The notes under the pieces: generated by a model
Databases searched by the model: none
What the model was told of the DNA's origin: nothing
Seen by the model: the letters and a program-made list of their open reading frames with translations, nothing else
Program-made: the position numbers and the translations under genes
Origin: Algorimicrobium algoritergicola
Lineage (GTDB): Bacteria > Bacteroidota > Bacteroidia > Flavobacteriales > Flavobacteriaceae
Length of the DNA stretch: 64,000 nucleotides
Assembly (NCBI RefSeq): GCF_008086165.1
Contig: NZ_VSKL01000004.1
Span: 62,001 to 126,000, forward strand
Direction of reading: 5' to 3'
Shown here: in pieces, positions 1 to 8,103 of the stretch
Position numbering within the stretch: position 1 is the stretch's first letter
Layout of the letters: every line of letters begins with the position of its first letter

Positions 1-1
1 A

Positions 2-280
2 GCTGTACAACAAAAACTTCGGGATTTAATCACGGAAACGGCCGAAGAGAAAAAGATTCCTTTTCAACGTGCTGCACTATCTAGAGCAACAGGAACAGAT
101 ACAGATGCCTTTGCTTATAGCAATGGTGGCGTACCTTCTGCCCTAATTTCGTTACCGCTGCGTTATATGCATACAACGGTGGAAATGGTTCATAGAGACG
201 ATGTTGAAAATGTCATTAAAATGATTTATGAAACATTATTGAAAATGAAAGAAGGCGAAACGTATTCGTATTTTAAATAG
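2..280 (+). CDS. M42 family metallopeptidase (glutamyl aminopeptidase-like), C-terminal part
   Basis: The open frame runs in from the left edge and ends in TAG at 278-280, giving 93 residues. They include ATGTDTDAFAY followed by LRYMHTTVEMVHRDDVE, the conserved tail of M42 (FrvX/cellulase M-type) metallo-aminopeptidases. In that family these segments line the active site and supply a late metal ligand (the His of the MHT motif). The family forms cytosolic dodecameric peptidases that trim peptides. The N-terminal part lies outside the window. A palindrome immediately downstream probably ends the transcript. Confidence 0.85.
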   Translation, partial: AVQQKLRDLITETAEEKKIPFQRAALSRATGTDTDAFAYSNGGVPSALISLPLRYMHTTVEMVHRDDVENVIKMIYETLLKMKEGETYSYFK

Positions 281-318
281 AAGGAGTTATAGCATAGAAA
301 AAGCTATTTAGCTCTAAA

Positions 319-388
319 TGTCACATTGAGCGAAGTCGAAATGTTTTAGTTTTCAAATAATAAAACTTCGACTGCGTTCAGTTTGACA
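319..388. repeat. REP-like imperfect palindrome between convergent genes
   Basis: The left arm (319-348, beginning TGTCACATTGAGCGAAG) pairs imperfectly with the right arm (361-388, ending GTTTGACA); the loop is about 12 bases. It lies between two convergent genes, so it may act as a bidirectional terminator. Elements with a TGTCA..TTGAGCG..AGTCGAA core are common in flavobacterial intergenic DNA (general knowledge). A related half-copy sits at 37087-37115. Confidence 0.65.
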
Positions 389-431
389 AATTATAAACAC
401 TCCTCAAATAGTTCTTCGTTTTGACAGTATT

Positions 432-2813
432 TTATTTTGCTGGCACAAATTCAATTTTTCTGGACTGCTCCATTATCTCCTCTTTATTAAGTAGCATTTT
501 TCTAAATTCTCCATTGATATACATGGCTGCTTGATCTGAATAATGTTCACTAAACGGATTTCCAGATTGACCGGTTGGTAAAATACTCATGCTATTTTCA
601 ACATCCGAGAAATCTATAATACGTCGCGTAGAAGGCCCACCTTTTGCTTCATATAAACCAGAATCTGTATAGTCAAATAATATATTATTTATAACTTCTT
701 TATTGCCTTCCGCAGGAAATGGACCAACATTAAATACCGGTTTTAAAGCTTCAACAGCACTTAAAGCATGGTTGTGTTCCAAAGTATGCACTTTTCCCCA
801 AGTCCAAGCGTTTATATCTGTTCCTAGCTGCGTATTTAAAGCCGCAACTGTTTCTTTTAAGGATTGGGTTAAAATAGCACTTTTAGTTTCTGTGGTATTC
901 GTTGCTGTATTATTCCACCATATAGACTCATCATTAACGAGTTGCTTAATAATGGTTCTTTTTATCAAATGAGTTTTTAATAATTGATTAAAAAGTGTTT
1001 CGCCTAATTCATCTTTATAGGTATTTTCTAAATAACGAAAGATAAACTTGGTGTAAATTGTTGGTGCAACTTCATCTGTATTACTATTACCTTTCCAGCT
1101 TTTTAAAACCTCTAAAGCGGCTATTTCTTGTTCGTTTAAATCAGAATTTGAAATATAATTCGAAACATGCTGAATGATGTCTAAATGAACTGGTGATGTA
1201 ACATCATTCATCATTTTAGTAGTACTTTCTATATCCCAATCATTTTTTGGATCTAATAACGCAACAATACGTTTGGCTCTGTTTTCAGGTAAATAGTAAC
1301 CAGGATATAACATATTTGCAGTAGAATCTGGTTGATTATTTGCTGAATACACATAGCCCCAATTTGGATTTTCGGCCATAGGGTTATCCTTAAAATCTAA
1401 ATATTCAATAGGATCATCTTCACCAGATGCGCCATTTAAAATAAACTTCGGATTCACGTGAGGCTTGTGTTTATAAAGCTTACCTGTTGCCCACCATGCT
1501 ACGTTACCTTTGGCATCTCCATACATGATATTTAAACCTGGTGCATGAATTAAAGAGGCACCTTCTTTGGCTTCACTCATATTTTTTGCATGCGAAATTT
1601 TATAAATAGCATCAAGAAGATTATTTTCTAATTGTGTATAAACCCATTGAATGGCAATGGGGCTATCTCCAATAATTTCATCTTGAACATCCGTCATTAT
1701 CGGTCCATGATATGATTTTTTGACCACCAAATCAATTGGGTCTTGATCCTTCACCTGAATAGTTTTAGTCGTATAGGTATATTTTTTATAACCATCTGCT
1801 GTTTTATAAAGCGTAGAATCCGTTGGATGATTTTCTTCTTTATAAAAATCTATATCATCGTTTTCAAACATGGTAATTCCATACGCATAGTCTCTATTAT
1901 GACCTAAAACAGGAAATGGAATTCCAGCCAGATAATAACCGTAAATTTCGCGATTAGGTGTTGTAATGTGCGCTTCATACCAAACCGAAGGTTGTGAATA
2001 TGCAATATGTGGATCGTTAGCTAAAATAACACGACCAGACTTGGTTTTACTTGGCGAAATAACCCAACTATTACTTCCTATAAATAACGGAATTGGCAGG
2101 TTTTCTGTGACAGCATGGATGTTTTGTGCTATGTTATCTAAAACCGTTTCAGGTAGTTCTACGCTATTCTTTATAAGTGTTGTTTGACTATTAGGCAGCA
2201 CATCTAGATCCAGAAGATAATCATCACCTAACTTTTGCTTGATATTGGTAATTACTGGATCTGTTTTTTGAGCTTGTGCAAAACTAAACGCCATATATCC
2301 GAAAACATTGTAGATATCAGTTAATGTAAAATATTCTTTCTCTACGCCTGCCAAAGTAAATTCTATGGGTGTTGGTCCTTCGTCTATAAATTGGTTGATT
2401 CCATCTAAATAAGCCATGGCTTCTAAATAGGGTTCGCCTGTTTTATCAAGCTTACTTATGGCCATTTCTGTGGCTTCATCAACAGATAATGTTTTAAAAA
2501 ATTTATCTGTTTGAATTAATTTTTCTCCTAAAATTTCCGACAAATTACCTGGCGCAATCCGTTTCATTAATTCCATTTGCCATAATCTATCTTGCGCATG
2601 CAAATACCCTAAAGCAGTCATGGCGTCTAAATTATTATTGGCATATATATGCGGAATACCATAGGCATCAAAATAAGCTTCTGTACCTTCTGAAATGTTT
2701 TTTAAATCAATGGTTCCAGAATAGGTTGGTTTTTGATAGCGCGTATAGACAAAACCACTAATTAAAATAAGTAGTACTAAAAAAACTAAAACTTTTAAAA
2801 TCTTTTTAATCAT
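432..2813 (-). CDS. Penicillin acylase family protein (Ntn-hydrolase amidase)
   Basis: About 793 residues, a normal length for unprocessed penicillin/acyl-homoserine-lactone acylases. The start at 2813 gives MIKKILKVLVFLVLLILISG, a signal anchor; an upstream in-frame ATG at 2900 would add 29 residues before it and is less likely. FIGSNSW near residue 247 is the autoproteolysis site: the Ser after Gly becomes the N-terminal nucleophile of the beta chain. AYGIPHIYA near the N-terminus and GHNRDYAYGITMFENDDIDFY are family hallmarks. The protein probably acts in the periplasm, cleaving an amide such as an N-acyl amino acid or acyl-homoserine lactone; the substrate cannot be read from sequence. 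It is divergent from the Nudix gene. Confidence 0.9.
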   Translation of the reverse strand: MIKKILKVLVFLVLLILISGFVYTRYQKPTYSGTIDLKNISEGTEAYFDAYGIPHIYANNNLDAMTALGYLHAQDRLWQMELMKRIAPGNLSEILGEKLIQTDKFFKTLSVDEATEMAISKLDKTGEPYLEAMAYLDGINQFIDEGPTPIEFTLAGVEKEYFTLTDIYNVFGYMAFSFAQAQKTDPVITNIKQKLGDDYLLDLDVLPNSQTTLIKNSVELPETVLDNIAQNIHAVTENLPIPLFIGSNSWVISPSKTKSGRVILANDPHIAYSQPSVWYEAHITTPNREIYGYYLAGIPFPVLGHNRDYAYGITMFENDDIDFYKEENHPTDSTLYKTADGYKKYTYTTKTIQVKDQDPIDLVVKKSYHGPIMTDVQDEIIGDSPIAIQWVYTQLENNLLDAIYKISHAKNMSEAKEGASLIHAPGLNIMYGDAKGNVAWWATGKLYKHKPHVNPKFILNGASGEDDPIEYLDFKDNPMAENPNWGYVYSANNQPDSTANMLYPGYYLPENRAKRIVALLDPKNDWDIESTTKMMNDVTSPVHLDIIQHVSNYISNSDLNEQEIAALEVLKSWKGNSNTDEVAPTIYTKFIFRYLENTYKDELGETLFNQLLKTHLIKRTIIKQLVNDESIWWNNTATNTTETKSAILTQSLKETVAALNTQLGTDINAWTWGKVHTLEHNHALSAVEALKPVFNVGPFPAEGNKEVINNILFDYTDSGLYEAKGGPSTRRIIDFSDVENSMSILPTGQSGNPFSEHYSDQAAMYINGEFRKMLLNKEEIMEQSRKIEFVPAK

Positions 2814-2873
2814 AATAAATTTGGATGTATGGAGGTAATCTGTAAATATAATACCTTTTGTGTTTATCTTCAT

Positions 2874-2881
2874 TAAATTTG
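2874..2881 (+). promoter_or_regulatory. Putative Bacteroidota -7 promoter box for the Nudix gene
   Basis: TAAATTTG fits the TAnnTTTG consensus exactly and lies 26 bases before the ATG at 2908. No TTG at the ideal -33 spacing was seen, so this is a motif match only. Confidence 0.4.
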
Positions 2882-2907
2882 CACCTAGTTCGAAAACCAA
2901 TTAGTGC

Positions 2908-3459
2908 ATGGAAGAAAATATTGACATCGTAACCAAAACGGGAAAACCAACGGGAAAAACCGCATTAAAATCGGAAATTCATAGTAAAGGATATTATCAC
3001 AATACAGCACATATTTGGTTTTATACGGAAGATGGACAGATATTATTAGCACAGCGTGCAGCAAGTAAAGTTATTTATCCATTGCTATGGGATGTTTCCG
3101 TTGCTGGACATGTAGATGCTGGCGAAACAATTGAAGAAGCTGCTATTCGGGAAATACACGAAGAAATTGGATTGATAATTACGCAAACGGATTTGCATAA
3201 AATTGATGTTTTTCCTTGTTTTCAAAGCTATGAAAATGGGATAATTGATAATGAATTTCACCATACTTATATAGCGAAATTACAAGTTCCCATTGAAAAT
3301 TTAAAACCCCAACTTGGCGAAGTTGAAGCTTTGCAATTAGTAACGCTTAATCAGTTTAAATCCCTTTTAGAGCAAAGTACAACGAACGGTTACTTTGTGG
3401 CTACGAATATTGGGTATTATAAAACGGTTTTAAAAGCCATAACATCGGTCACGCTGTAA
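2908..3459 (+). CDS. Nudix hydrolase
   Basis: 183 residues. A complete Nudix box spans residues 67-89: GHVDAGETIEEAAIREIHEE followed by IGL, matching GX5EX7REUXEEXGU, whose Glu residues bind the catalytic metal. The N-terminal part (VTKTGKPTGKT, then HNTAHIWFY) resembles the isopentenyl-diphosphate isomerase/YfcD-like Nudix branch. It hydrolyses a nucleoside-diphosphate-linked or similar pyrophosphate; the substrate is unknown. No signal peptide, so cytosolic. PrsW follows 27 bases downstream on the same strand. Confidence 0.9.
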   Translation: MEENIDIVTKTGKPTGKTALKSEIHSKGYYHNTAHIWFYTEDGQILLAQRAASKVIYPLLWDVSVAGHVDAGETIEEAAIREIHEEIGLIITQTDLHKIDVFPCFQSYENGIIDNEFHHTYIAKLQVPIENLKPQLGEVEALQLVTLNQFKSLLEQSTTNGYFVATNIGYYKTVLKAITSVTL

Positions 3460-3486
3460 GTCCCAATTTTTATTTACTTTTCAACC

Positions 3487-4158
3487 ATGAATTTATTCCT
3501 AGTCGCCATTGCGCCTGTTTGCATCATCATCCTCTATATTTATTTAAAAGATAAGTATGAGAAAGAGCCGAAGCTCCTACTCTTTTACTCCTTTCTTTTC
3601 GGTGCATTTGTTAGTGTAATTTTAACAACCATATTATATATTTTATTTGATTATTACTTCTTCCTAGATAAAGCAAGTGTTCTTCATATGTTTATAAGAG
3701 CCTTTTTCGTTGTCGGTTTAACAGAAGAATTTAGCAAATATATTATCGTTCGTTATTATGCCCAACCAAAAGATGCTTTTAACGAACCTTTTGATGGGAT
3801 TGTATATGCCGTAATGGTTTCCATGGGATTTGCGGCTACTGAAAACATTATGTATGTATTGGAAGGCGGTTTTGAAGCAGCGTTTTTACGAGCCTTTACG
3901 GCCATTCCAGCTCATGCAACCTTTGGGATATTAATGGGTTATTATATGGGGAAAGCCAAGTTTTCAAAAAATAAAAGACTGCTTAATGTATTTGGATTAA
4001 TGTTAGCCATTATCTTTCATGGTGCTTACGATTTTTTCCTGTTTATCGATTTTATACCTGGTATTTGGGTTGGCGCTTTTGTATCTTTATTTATTGGTCT
4101 TGTTTTATCCCGAAATGCCATTAAACGTCATCAAGACAATTCACATTTTAAACTCTAG
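3487..4158 (+). CDS. PrsW family intramembrane metalloprotease
   Basis: 223 residues with about six to seven hydrophobic segments. The PrsW-family motifs are present in order: EEFSK (Glu80, Glu81, Lys84), ATEN (Glu119, Asn120), AHATFG (His143) and FHGAYD (His178), all next to membrane helices as expected for a membrane-embedded zinc site. In Bacillus, PrsW cleaves an anti-sigma factor; the target here is unknown and no anti-sigma gene is adjacent. It lies between the Nudix gene and the carboxylase genes. Confidence 0.88.
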   Translation: MNLFLVAIAPVCIIILYIYLKDKYEKEPKLLLFYSFLFGAFVSVILTTILYILFDYYFFLDKASVLHMFIRAFFVVGLTEEFSKYIIVRYYAQPKDAFNEPFDGIVYAVMVSMGFAATENIMYVLEGGFEAAFLRAFTAIPAHATFGILMGYYMGKAKFSKNKRLLNVFGLMLAIIFHGAYDFFLFIDFIPGIWVGAFVSLFIGLVLSRNAIKRHQDNSHFKL

Positions 4159-4169
4159 TAAAATCTAAA

Positions 4170-4190
4170 AACCGTTTGAACAAAACGGTT
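4170..4190. other. Hairpin between prsW-like gene and biotin carrier gene
   Basis: AACCGTTT (4170-4177) pairs perfectly with AAACGGTT (4183-4190) across a five-base loop. No T tract follows, so it is not a clear intrinsic terminator. TTTG at 4175-4178 inside the left arm is spaced 21 bases from a TATATTTA box (4200-4207), so the hairpin may overlap a promoter. Confidence 0.45.
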
Positions 4191-4207
4191 CATATTCCTT
4201 ATATTTA
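4175..4207 (+). promoter_or_regulatory. Putative promoter of the acyl-CoA carboxylase operon
   Basis: TTTG at 4175-4178, a 21-base spacer, then TATATTTA at 4200-4207 resemble the Bacteroidota -33 TTTG / -7 TAnnTTTG pair, with one mismatch in the last base of the -7 box. The ATG of the biotin carrier gene is 19 bases downstream. Confidence 0.4.
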
Positions 4208-4226
4208 CACTTCTAAAATTAAATCA

Positions 4227-4712
4227 ATGAGTCAAACTTACCGTACAAAAGTTAACAACATCTACGATTTCGATCTACAACAGGAGTCTGTTGAAGCACT
4301 TGACAGTATTAAAGAAAGTGCCAACAACTATCATATATTAAGCAAAAACAAATCGTATAAAGCTGAAATTTTACAAAGTAATTTTAATGCGAAACAATAT
4401 CAAATAAAAATTAATGGCACCATGTATCAAATTGCCATTGAAGATTATTTAGATGTACTTATAAAAGAGTTAGGTTTCGAAATTGGTGCTTCTAAACAAG
4501 TGAACGATATTAAAGCACCTATGCCAGGATTGATTTTGGATATAGCGGTAAAAGTAGGACAAGAAGTACATGAAGATGATACCTTACTTATTTTGGAAGC
4601 CATGAAAATGGAAAACGTGATTACATCACCTAGAAGCGGTGTCATAAAATCGATTTCCGTAAATCAAGGAGATGCCGTTGATAAAAATCAACTATTAATT
4701 GAATTTGAATAA
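4227..4712 (+). CDS. Biotin carboxyl carrier subunit of acyl-CoA carboxylase
   Basis: 161 residues from the ATG at 4227; a TTG at 4176 would add 17 residues that lie in the hairpin region and is unlikely. The C-terminal biotinyl/lipoyl domain (about 90-161) has APMPGLIL and EAMKMEN; the Lys of MKM (about residue 127) is the biotinylation site. A less conserved N-terminal region (1-85) probably contacts the carboxylase. It carries CO2 from the biotin carboxylase to the carboxyltransferase encoded just downstream. The three-gene set differs from the usual accB/accC of fatty acid synthesis and is more like propionyl-CoA carboxylase. Confidence 0.9.
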   Translation: MSQTYRTKVNNIYDFDLQQESVEALDSIKESANNYHILSKNKSYKAEILQSNFNAKQYQIKINGTMYQIAIEDYLDVLIKELGFEIGASKQVNDIKAPMPGLILDIAVKVGQEVHEDDTLLILEAMKMENVITSPRSGVIKSISVNQGDAVDKNQLLIEFE

Positions 4713-4819
4713 AATTTAAGGCGTACACGTTATTCGCTTGAAAAAAGAATTATCCCTATAGGGAACACATAATAAAAAATAAGATTCCTGTTACCACAGG
4801 AACGATAATAAATTTATCG

Positions 4820-6262
4820 ATAAAAAAAATACTAATTGCAAATCGTGGTGAAATTGCTATTCGTGTCATGCGAACAGCAAAAAAAATGGGCATTAAAACG
4901 GTTGCTGTTTATTCAACTATAGACCGGAATGCACCACACGTAAAATATGCAGACGAAGCTGTTTTAATAGGTGAAGCACCTTCTAACCAATCCTATTTAT
5001 TAGGTGACAAAATTATTGAAGTTGCAAAAAGCCTTGATGTAGATGCTATTCACCCAGGGTATGGATTTCTTTCGGAAAATGCAGAATTCGCTGAATCATG
5101 TGAAGCTAATAACATCATTTTTATTGGCCCAAAATCTAAAGCCATAAAAGTTATGGGTAGTAAATTAGCCGCTAAAGAAGCTGTGAAACACTACAACATT
5201 CCTATGGTTCCTGGAACCGAAGAAGCTATAACGGATATTCCTGAAGCCAAAAAAATAGCTAAAAAAATCGGGTTTCCCATTCTAATTAAAGCCTCTGCTG
5301 GTGGTGGTGGAAAAGGTATGCGTATTGTTGAAAAAGAAGCAGATTTCGAGTCGCAAATGAATCGTGCTATTAGTGAAGCCACGTCTGCTTTTGGTGATGG
5401 TTCCGTATTTATTGAAAAGTATGTTACCTCACCTCGCCATATTGAAATTCAGATTATGGCAGATGCACATGGAAATATTATTCATCTGTTTGAGCGCGAA
5501 TGTAGTATTCAACGTCGTCATCAAAAAGTGGTGGAAGAAGCACCTTCATCCGTCTTATCCCCTGAATTACGCCATGAAATGGGTGAAGCAGCTATAAAAG
5601 TTGCCAAGGCTTGTGATTATCTTGGCGCGGGAACTGTTGAATTTCTATTGGATGACGATCATAATTTCTATTTTCTAGAAATGAATACACGGTTGCAAGT
5701 AGAACATCCGGTTACCGAATTAATCACAGATACCGATTTAGTGGAATTACAAATTCGTGTAGCGCGAGGAGAAGTTTTACCAATCAATCAAACGGATTTA
5801 AAAATAACCGGTCACGCATTAGAATTACGTGTCTATGCTGAAGATCCTTTAAACGATTTTTTACCTAGCGTTGGAAATCTTGAAGTTTATAAATTACCTG
5901 TTGGCAGAAACATTCGTGTTGACAACGGTTTTGAAGAAGGTATGGATATTCCAATTTATTATGATCCCATGCTCTCTAAACTCATTACCTACGGCAAAAC
6001 GCGTGAAGAAGCTATAGAGCTCATGATTTCTGCCATTGCAGATTATCAAATTGAAGGTATAGAAACAACTTTGCCTTTTGGAACGTTTGTTTGCAAACAT
6101 GAAGCGTTTCGTTCTGGAAATTTCGATACGCATTTTGTAAAAAACTATTATTCGCCAGAAGCACTTAAGGAAAGCCAAGAAGCTGAAGCAAAAATTGCTG
6201 CAATGATTGCCGTGAAACATTATTTGGAAGAACAAAAATTATTGCGATTACCCGTTAAATAG
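4820..6262 (+). CDS. Biotin carboxylase subunit of acyl-CoA carboxylase, start codon atypical
   Basis: ATP-dependent carboxylation of biotin. The first ATG (4868, MRTAKKMG) lies inside the conserved N-terminal motif; the frame upstream encodes KKILIANRGEIAIRV, which belongs to every biotin carboxylase. Between the previous gene's stop and 4868 there is no in-frame ATG, GTG or TTG; ATA at 4820 is where the family's Met is expected. Other motifs: GGGGKGMR (ATP grasp), HIEIQIMAD, ERECSIQRRHQK, EMNTRLQVEHPVTE. Length from 4820 is 480 residues, normal for the family. The coordinates follow homology, not a standard start codon. Confidence 0.88.
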   Translation: MKKILIANRGEIAIRVMRTAKKMGIKTVAVYSTIDRNAPHVKYADEAVLIGEAPSNQSYLLGDKIIEVAKSLDVDAIHPGYGFLSENAEFAESCEANNIIFIGPKSKAIKVMGSKLAAKEAVKHYNIPMVPGTEEAITDIPEAKKIAKKIGFPILIKASAGGGGKGMRIVEKEADFESQMNRAISEATSAFGDGSVFIEKYVTSPRHIEIQIMADAHGNIIHLFERECSIQRRHQKVVEEAPSSVLSPELRHEMGEAAIKVAKACDYLGAGTVEFLLDDDHNFYFLEMNTRLQVEHPVTELITDTDLVELQIRVARGEVLPINQTDLKITGHALELRVYAEDPLNDFLPSVGNLEVYKLPVGRNIRVDNGFEEGMDIPIYYDPMLSKLITYGKTREEAIELMISAIADYQIEGIETTLPFGTFVCKHEAFRSGNFDTHFVKNYYSPEALKESQEAEAKIAAMIAVKHYLEEQKLLRLPVK

Positions 6263-6266
6263 TTAA

Positions 6267-6326
6267 CAGTGTTCAGTGTTCAGTGTTCAGTGTTCAGTGT
6301 TCAGTGTTCAGTGTTCAGTGTTCAGT
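6267..6326 (+). repeat. Tandem heptamer array, unit TTCAGTG, about 8.5 copies
   Basis: Starting five bases after the biotin carboxylase stop codon, seven perfect copies of TTCAGTG run from 6272 to 6320, with partial units at each end. It sits inside the carboxylase operon between two subunit genes. Two other heptamer arrays occur at 44183 and 44344. Confidence 0.95.
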
Positions 6327-6461
6327 TAAGAAAAAAACATTTTGTTGCGATAACAAAATAATTAATCAATCCGCTTTGCGCTTTTGCGACTTGGCGAGAA
6401 AATAAAAACCCATACAACAAACCTTCCTTCGCCAGGCAGGCAACGAAACAACAAACAGTAT

Positions 6462-8003
6462 ATGGATTCAAAAATAAAAACCCTCAACGAAAAACTAGCC
6501 CTAGCCTATTTAGGTGGTGGCGAAAAACGAATTGAAAAGCAACATGCTAATAAAAAACTAACTGCTCGCGAGCGCGTTTTATATCTTTTAGATACGGGTT
6601 CATTTGAAGAAATTGGTGCTTTAGTTACACACCGAACCAAAGATTTTGGCATGGACAAGCAACAATATTATGGTGATGGTGTGGTTACAGGTTACGGAAC
6701 CGTATCTGGCAGATTAATTTATGTTTTTGCACAGGATTTTACGGTTTTTGGAGGTTCACTTTCTGAAACCCATGCGGAGAAAATATGCAAGGTGATGGAT
6801 TTAGCTGTAAAAGTTGGCGCACCAATTATTGGACTTAATGATTCTGGAGGCGCACGAATTCAAGAAGGCGTACGTTCACTTGGCGGTTATGCTGATATAT
6901 TTTATCGTAATGTGCAAGCATCGGGCGTCATTCCGCAGCTATCGGCTATTATGGGGCCTTGTGCTGGAGGTGCTGTGTATTCGCCAGCTATGACAGATTT
7001 CACACTTATGGTTCAAGATACCAGTTATATGTTTGTTACTGGGCCCAATGTGGTTAAAACAGTTACGAATGAAAACGTAACCAGTGAAGAATTAGGTGGA
7101 GCCAGCGCACATGCTACAAAATCTGGTGTCGCCCACATTACGTCTTCAAATGATGTGGAATGTTTAGAAGATATCAAAAAATTATTGAGCTATTTGCCTC
7201 AAAATAATCAGGAAAAAGCGAAGGATCTCCCTTTCGAATTAGCGGATGAAATGCGTGATGAATTATCACAAATCATTCCTGATAATGCGAATAAACCTTA
7301 TGATATGCATGCGGTTATTTCGGGAATAATTGATACGGATTCGTTTTATGACATTCATAAAGATTATGCCGAAAATATTATAGTAGGTTTTGCTAGATTA
7401 GGTGGAAAAAGTGTTGGTATTATTGCCAATCAGCCCCTGTTTTTAGCTGGCGTTTTAGATGTAAATAGCGCCAAAAAAGCTGCGAGATTTGTTCGCTTTT
7501 GCGATGCCTTTAATATTCCATTATTAGTATTAGAAGATGTACCAGGTTTTCTACCAGGAACAGATCAAGAATGGAATGGTATTATTGTTCATGGCGCCAA
7601 ATTGCTGTATGCTTTTAGCGAAGCAACTGTTCCAAGAATAACAGTTATTACAAGAAAAGCGTATGGTGGTGCTTATGATGTTATGAACTCCAAACATATT
7701 GGTGCTGATATGAATTATGCTTGGCCAAGTGCCGAAATTGCCGTTATGGGAGCCAAAGGTGCAGCCGAAATTATCTTTAAAAAGGAAATTAATGCTGCTG
7801 ATGATAAAGATGCTAAATGGAAAGAAAAAGAAGCGGAATATGCCAATTTATTTGCCAATCCTTACAGTGCTGCTCAACGTGGGTTTATAGATGAAGTCAT
7901 TTTACCAGAAACTACCAGACGTAAATTAATTAAAGCATTTGCAATGCTAGAGGACAAACAGGTTGAAAAACCAAAACGAAAGCATGGGAATATTCCATTA
8001 TAA
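6462..8003 (+). CDS. Acyl-CoA carboxylase carboxyltransferase subunit (propionyl-CoA carboxylase beta-like)
   Basis: 513 residues from ATG 6462; the longer frame from TTG 6384 adds low-complexity intergenic sequence. It has the two crotonase-like halves of the carboxyltransferase: N-terminal half with [18 protein letters not shown], and [13 protein letters not shown]-terminal half with [14 protein letters not shown] and [13 protein letters not shown]. The enzyme moves the carboxyl group from biotin to an acyl-CoA, most likely propionyl-CoA, feeding methylmalonyl-CoA to succinyl-CoA. It is the third gene of the carboxylase cluster, separated from the biotin carboxylase by the heptamer array and a short GCG-rich relic (about 6370-6400). 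Confidence 0.9.
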   Translation: MDSKIKTLNEKLALAYLGGGEKRIEKQHANKKLTARERVLYLLDTGSFEEIGALVTHRTKDFGMDKQQYYGDGVVTGYGTVSGRLIYVFAQDFTVFGGSLSETHAEKICKVMDLAVKVGAPIIGLNDSGGARIQEGVRSLGGYADIFYRNVQASGVIPQLSAIMGPCAGGAVYSPAMTDFTLMVQDTSYMFVTGPNVVKTVTNENVTSEELGGASAHATKSGVAHITSSNDVECLEDIKKLLSYLPQNNQEKAKDLPFELADEMRDELSQIIPDNANKPYDMHAVISGIIDTDSFYDIHKDYAENIIVGFARLGGKSVGIIANQPLFLAGVLDVNSAKKAARFVRFCDAFNIPLLVLEDVPGFLPGTDQEWNGIIVHGAKLLYAFSEATVPRITVITRKAYGGAYDVMNSKHIGADMNYAWPSAEIAVMGAKGAAEIIFKKEINAADDKDAKWKEKEAEYANLFANPYSAAQRGFIDEVILPETTRRKLIKAFAMLEDKQVEKPKRKHGNIPL

Positions 8004-8058
8004 AAACGTAACGGGTTTAAATTAAAATTATAAATCTTAACACGCTTTTAAAAATTCC

Positions 8059-8103
8059 AAGCACATAATGATTATCTTTAATAGACTCATTATGTGCTTT
8101 TTT
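8059..8103 (+). terminator. Strong intrinsic terminator ending the carboxylase operon, abutting the permease start
   Basis: A perfect 13-bp stem, AAGCACATAATGA (8059-8071) with TCATTATGTGCTT (8087-8099), a 15-base loop and six Ts at 8098-8103. The ATG of the permease follows at 8104 with no gap, so this hairpin is either the end of the upstream operon or part of the permease leader. Confidence 0.85.

Noticed and set aside
703-972. Plus-strand open frame inside the penicillin acylase gene
   Set aside because: Antisense to a well-supported gene, no recognised motif. The same applies to other frames opposite or inside genes, such as 11980-12213, 31281-31493 and 54623-54988.
4868-6262. Biotin carboxylase as an N-terminally truncated pseudogene
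   Set aside because: The conserved N-terminal motif is intact in frame upstream; only the start codon is non-standard.
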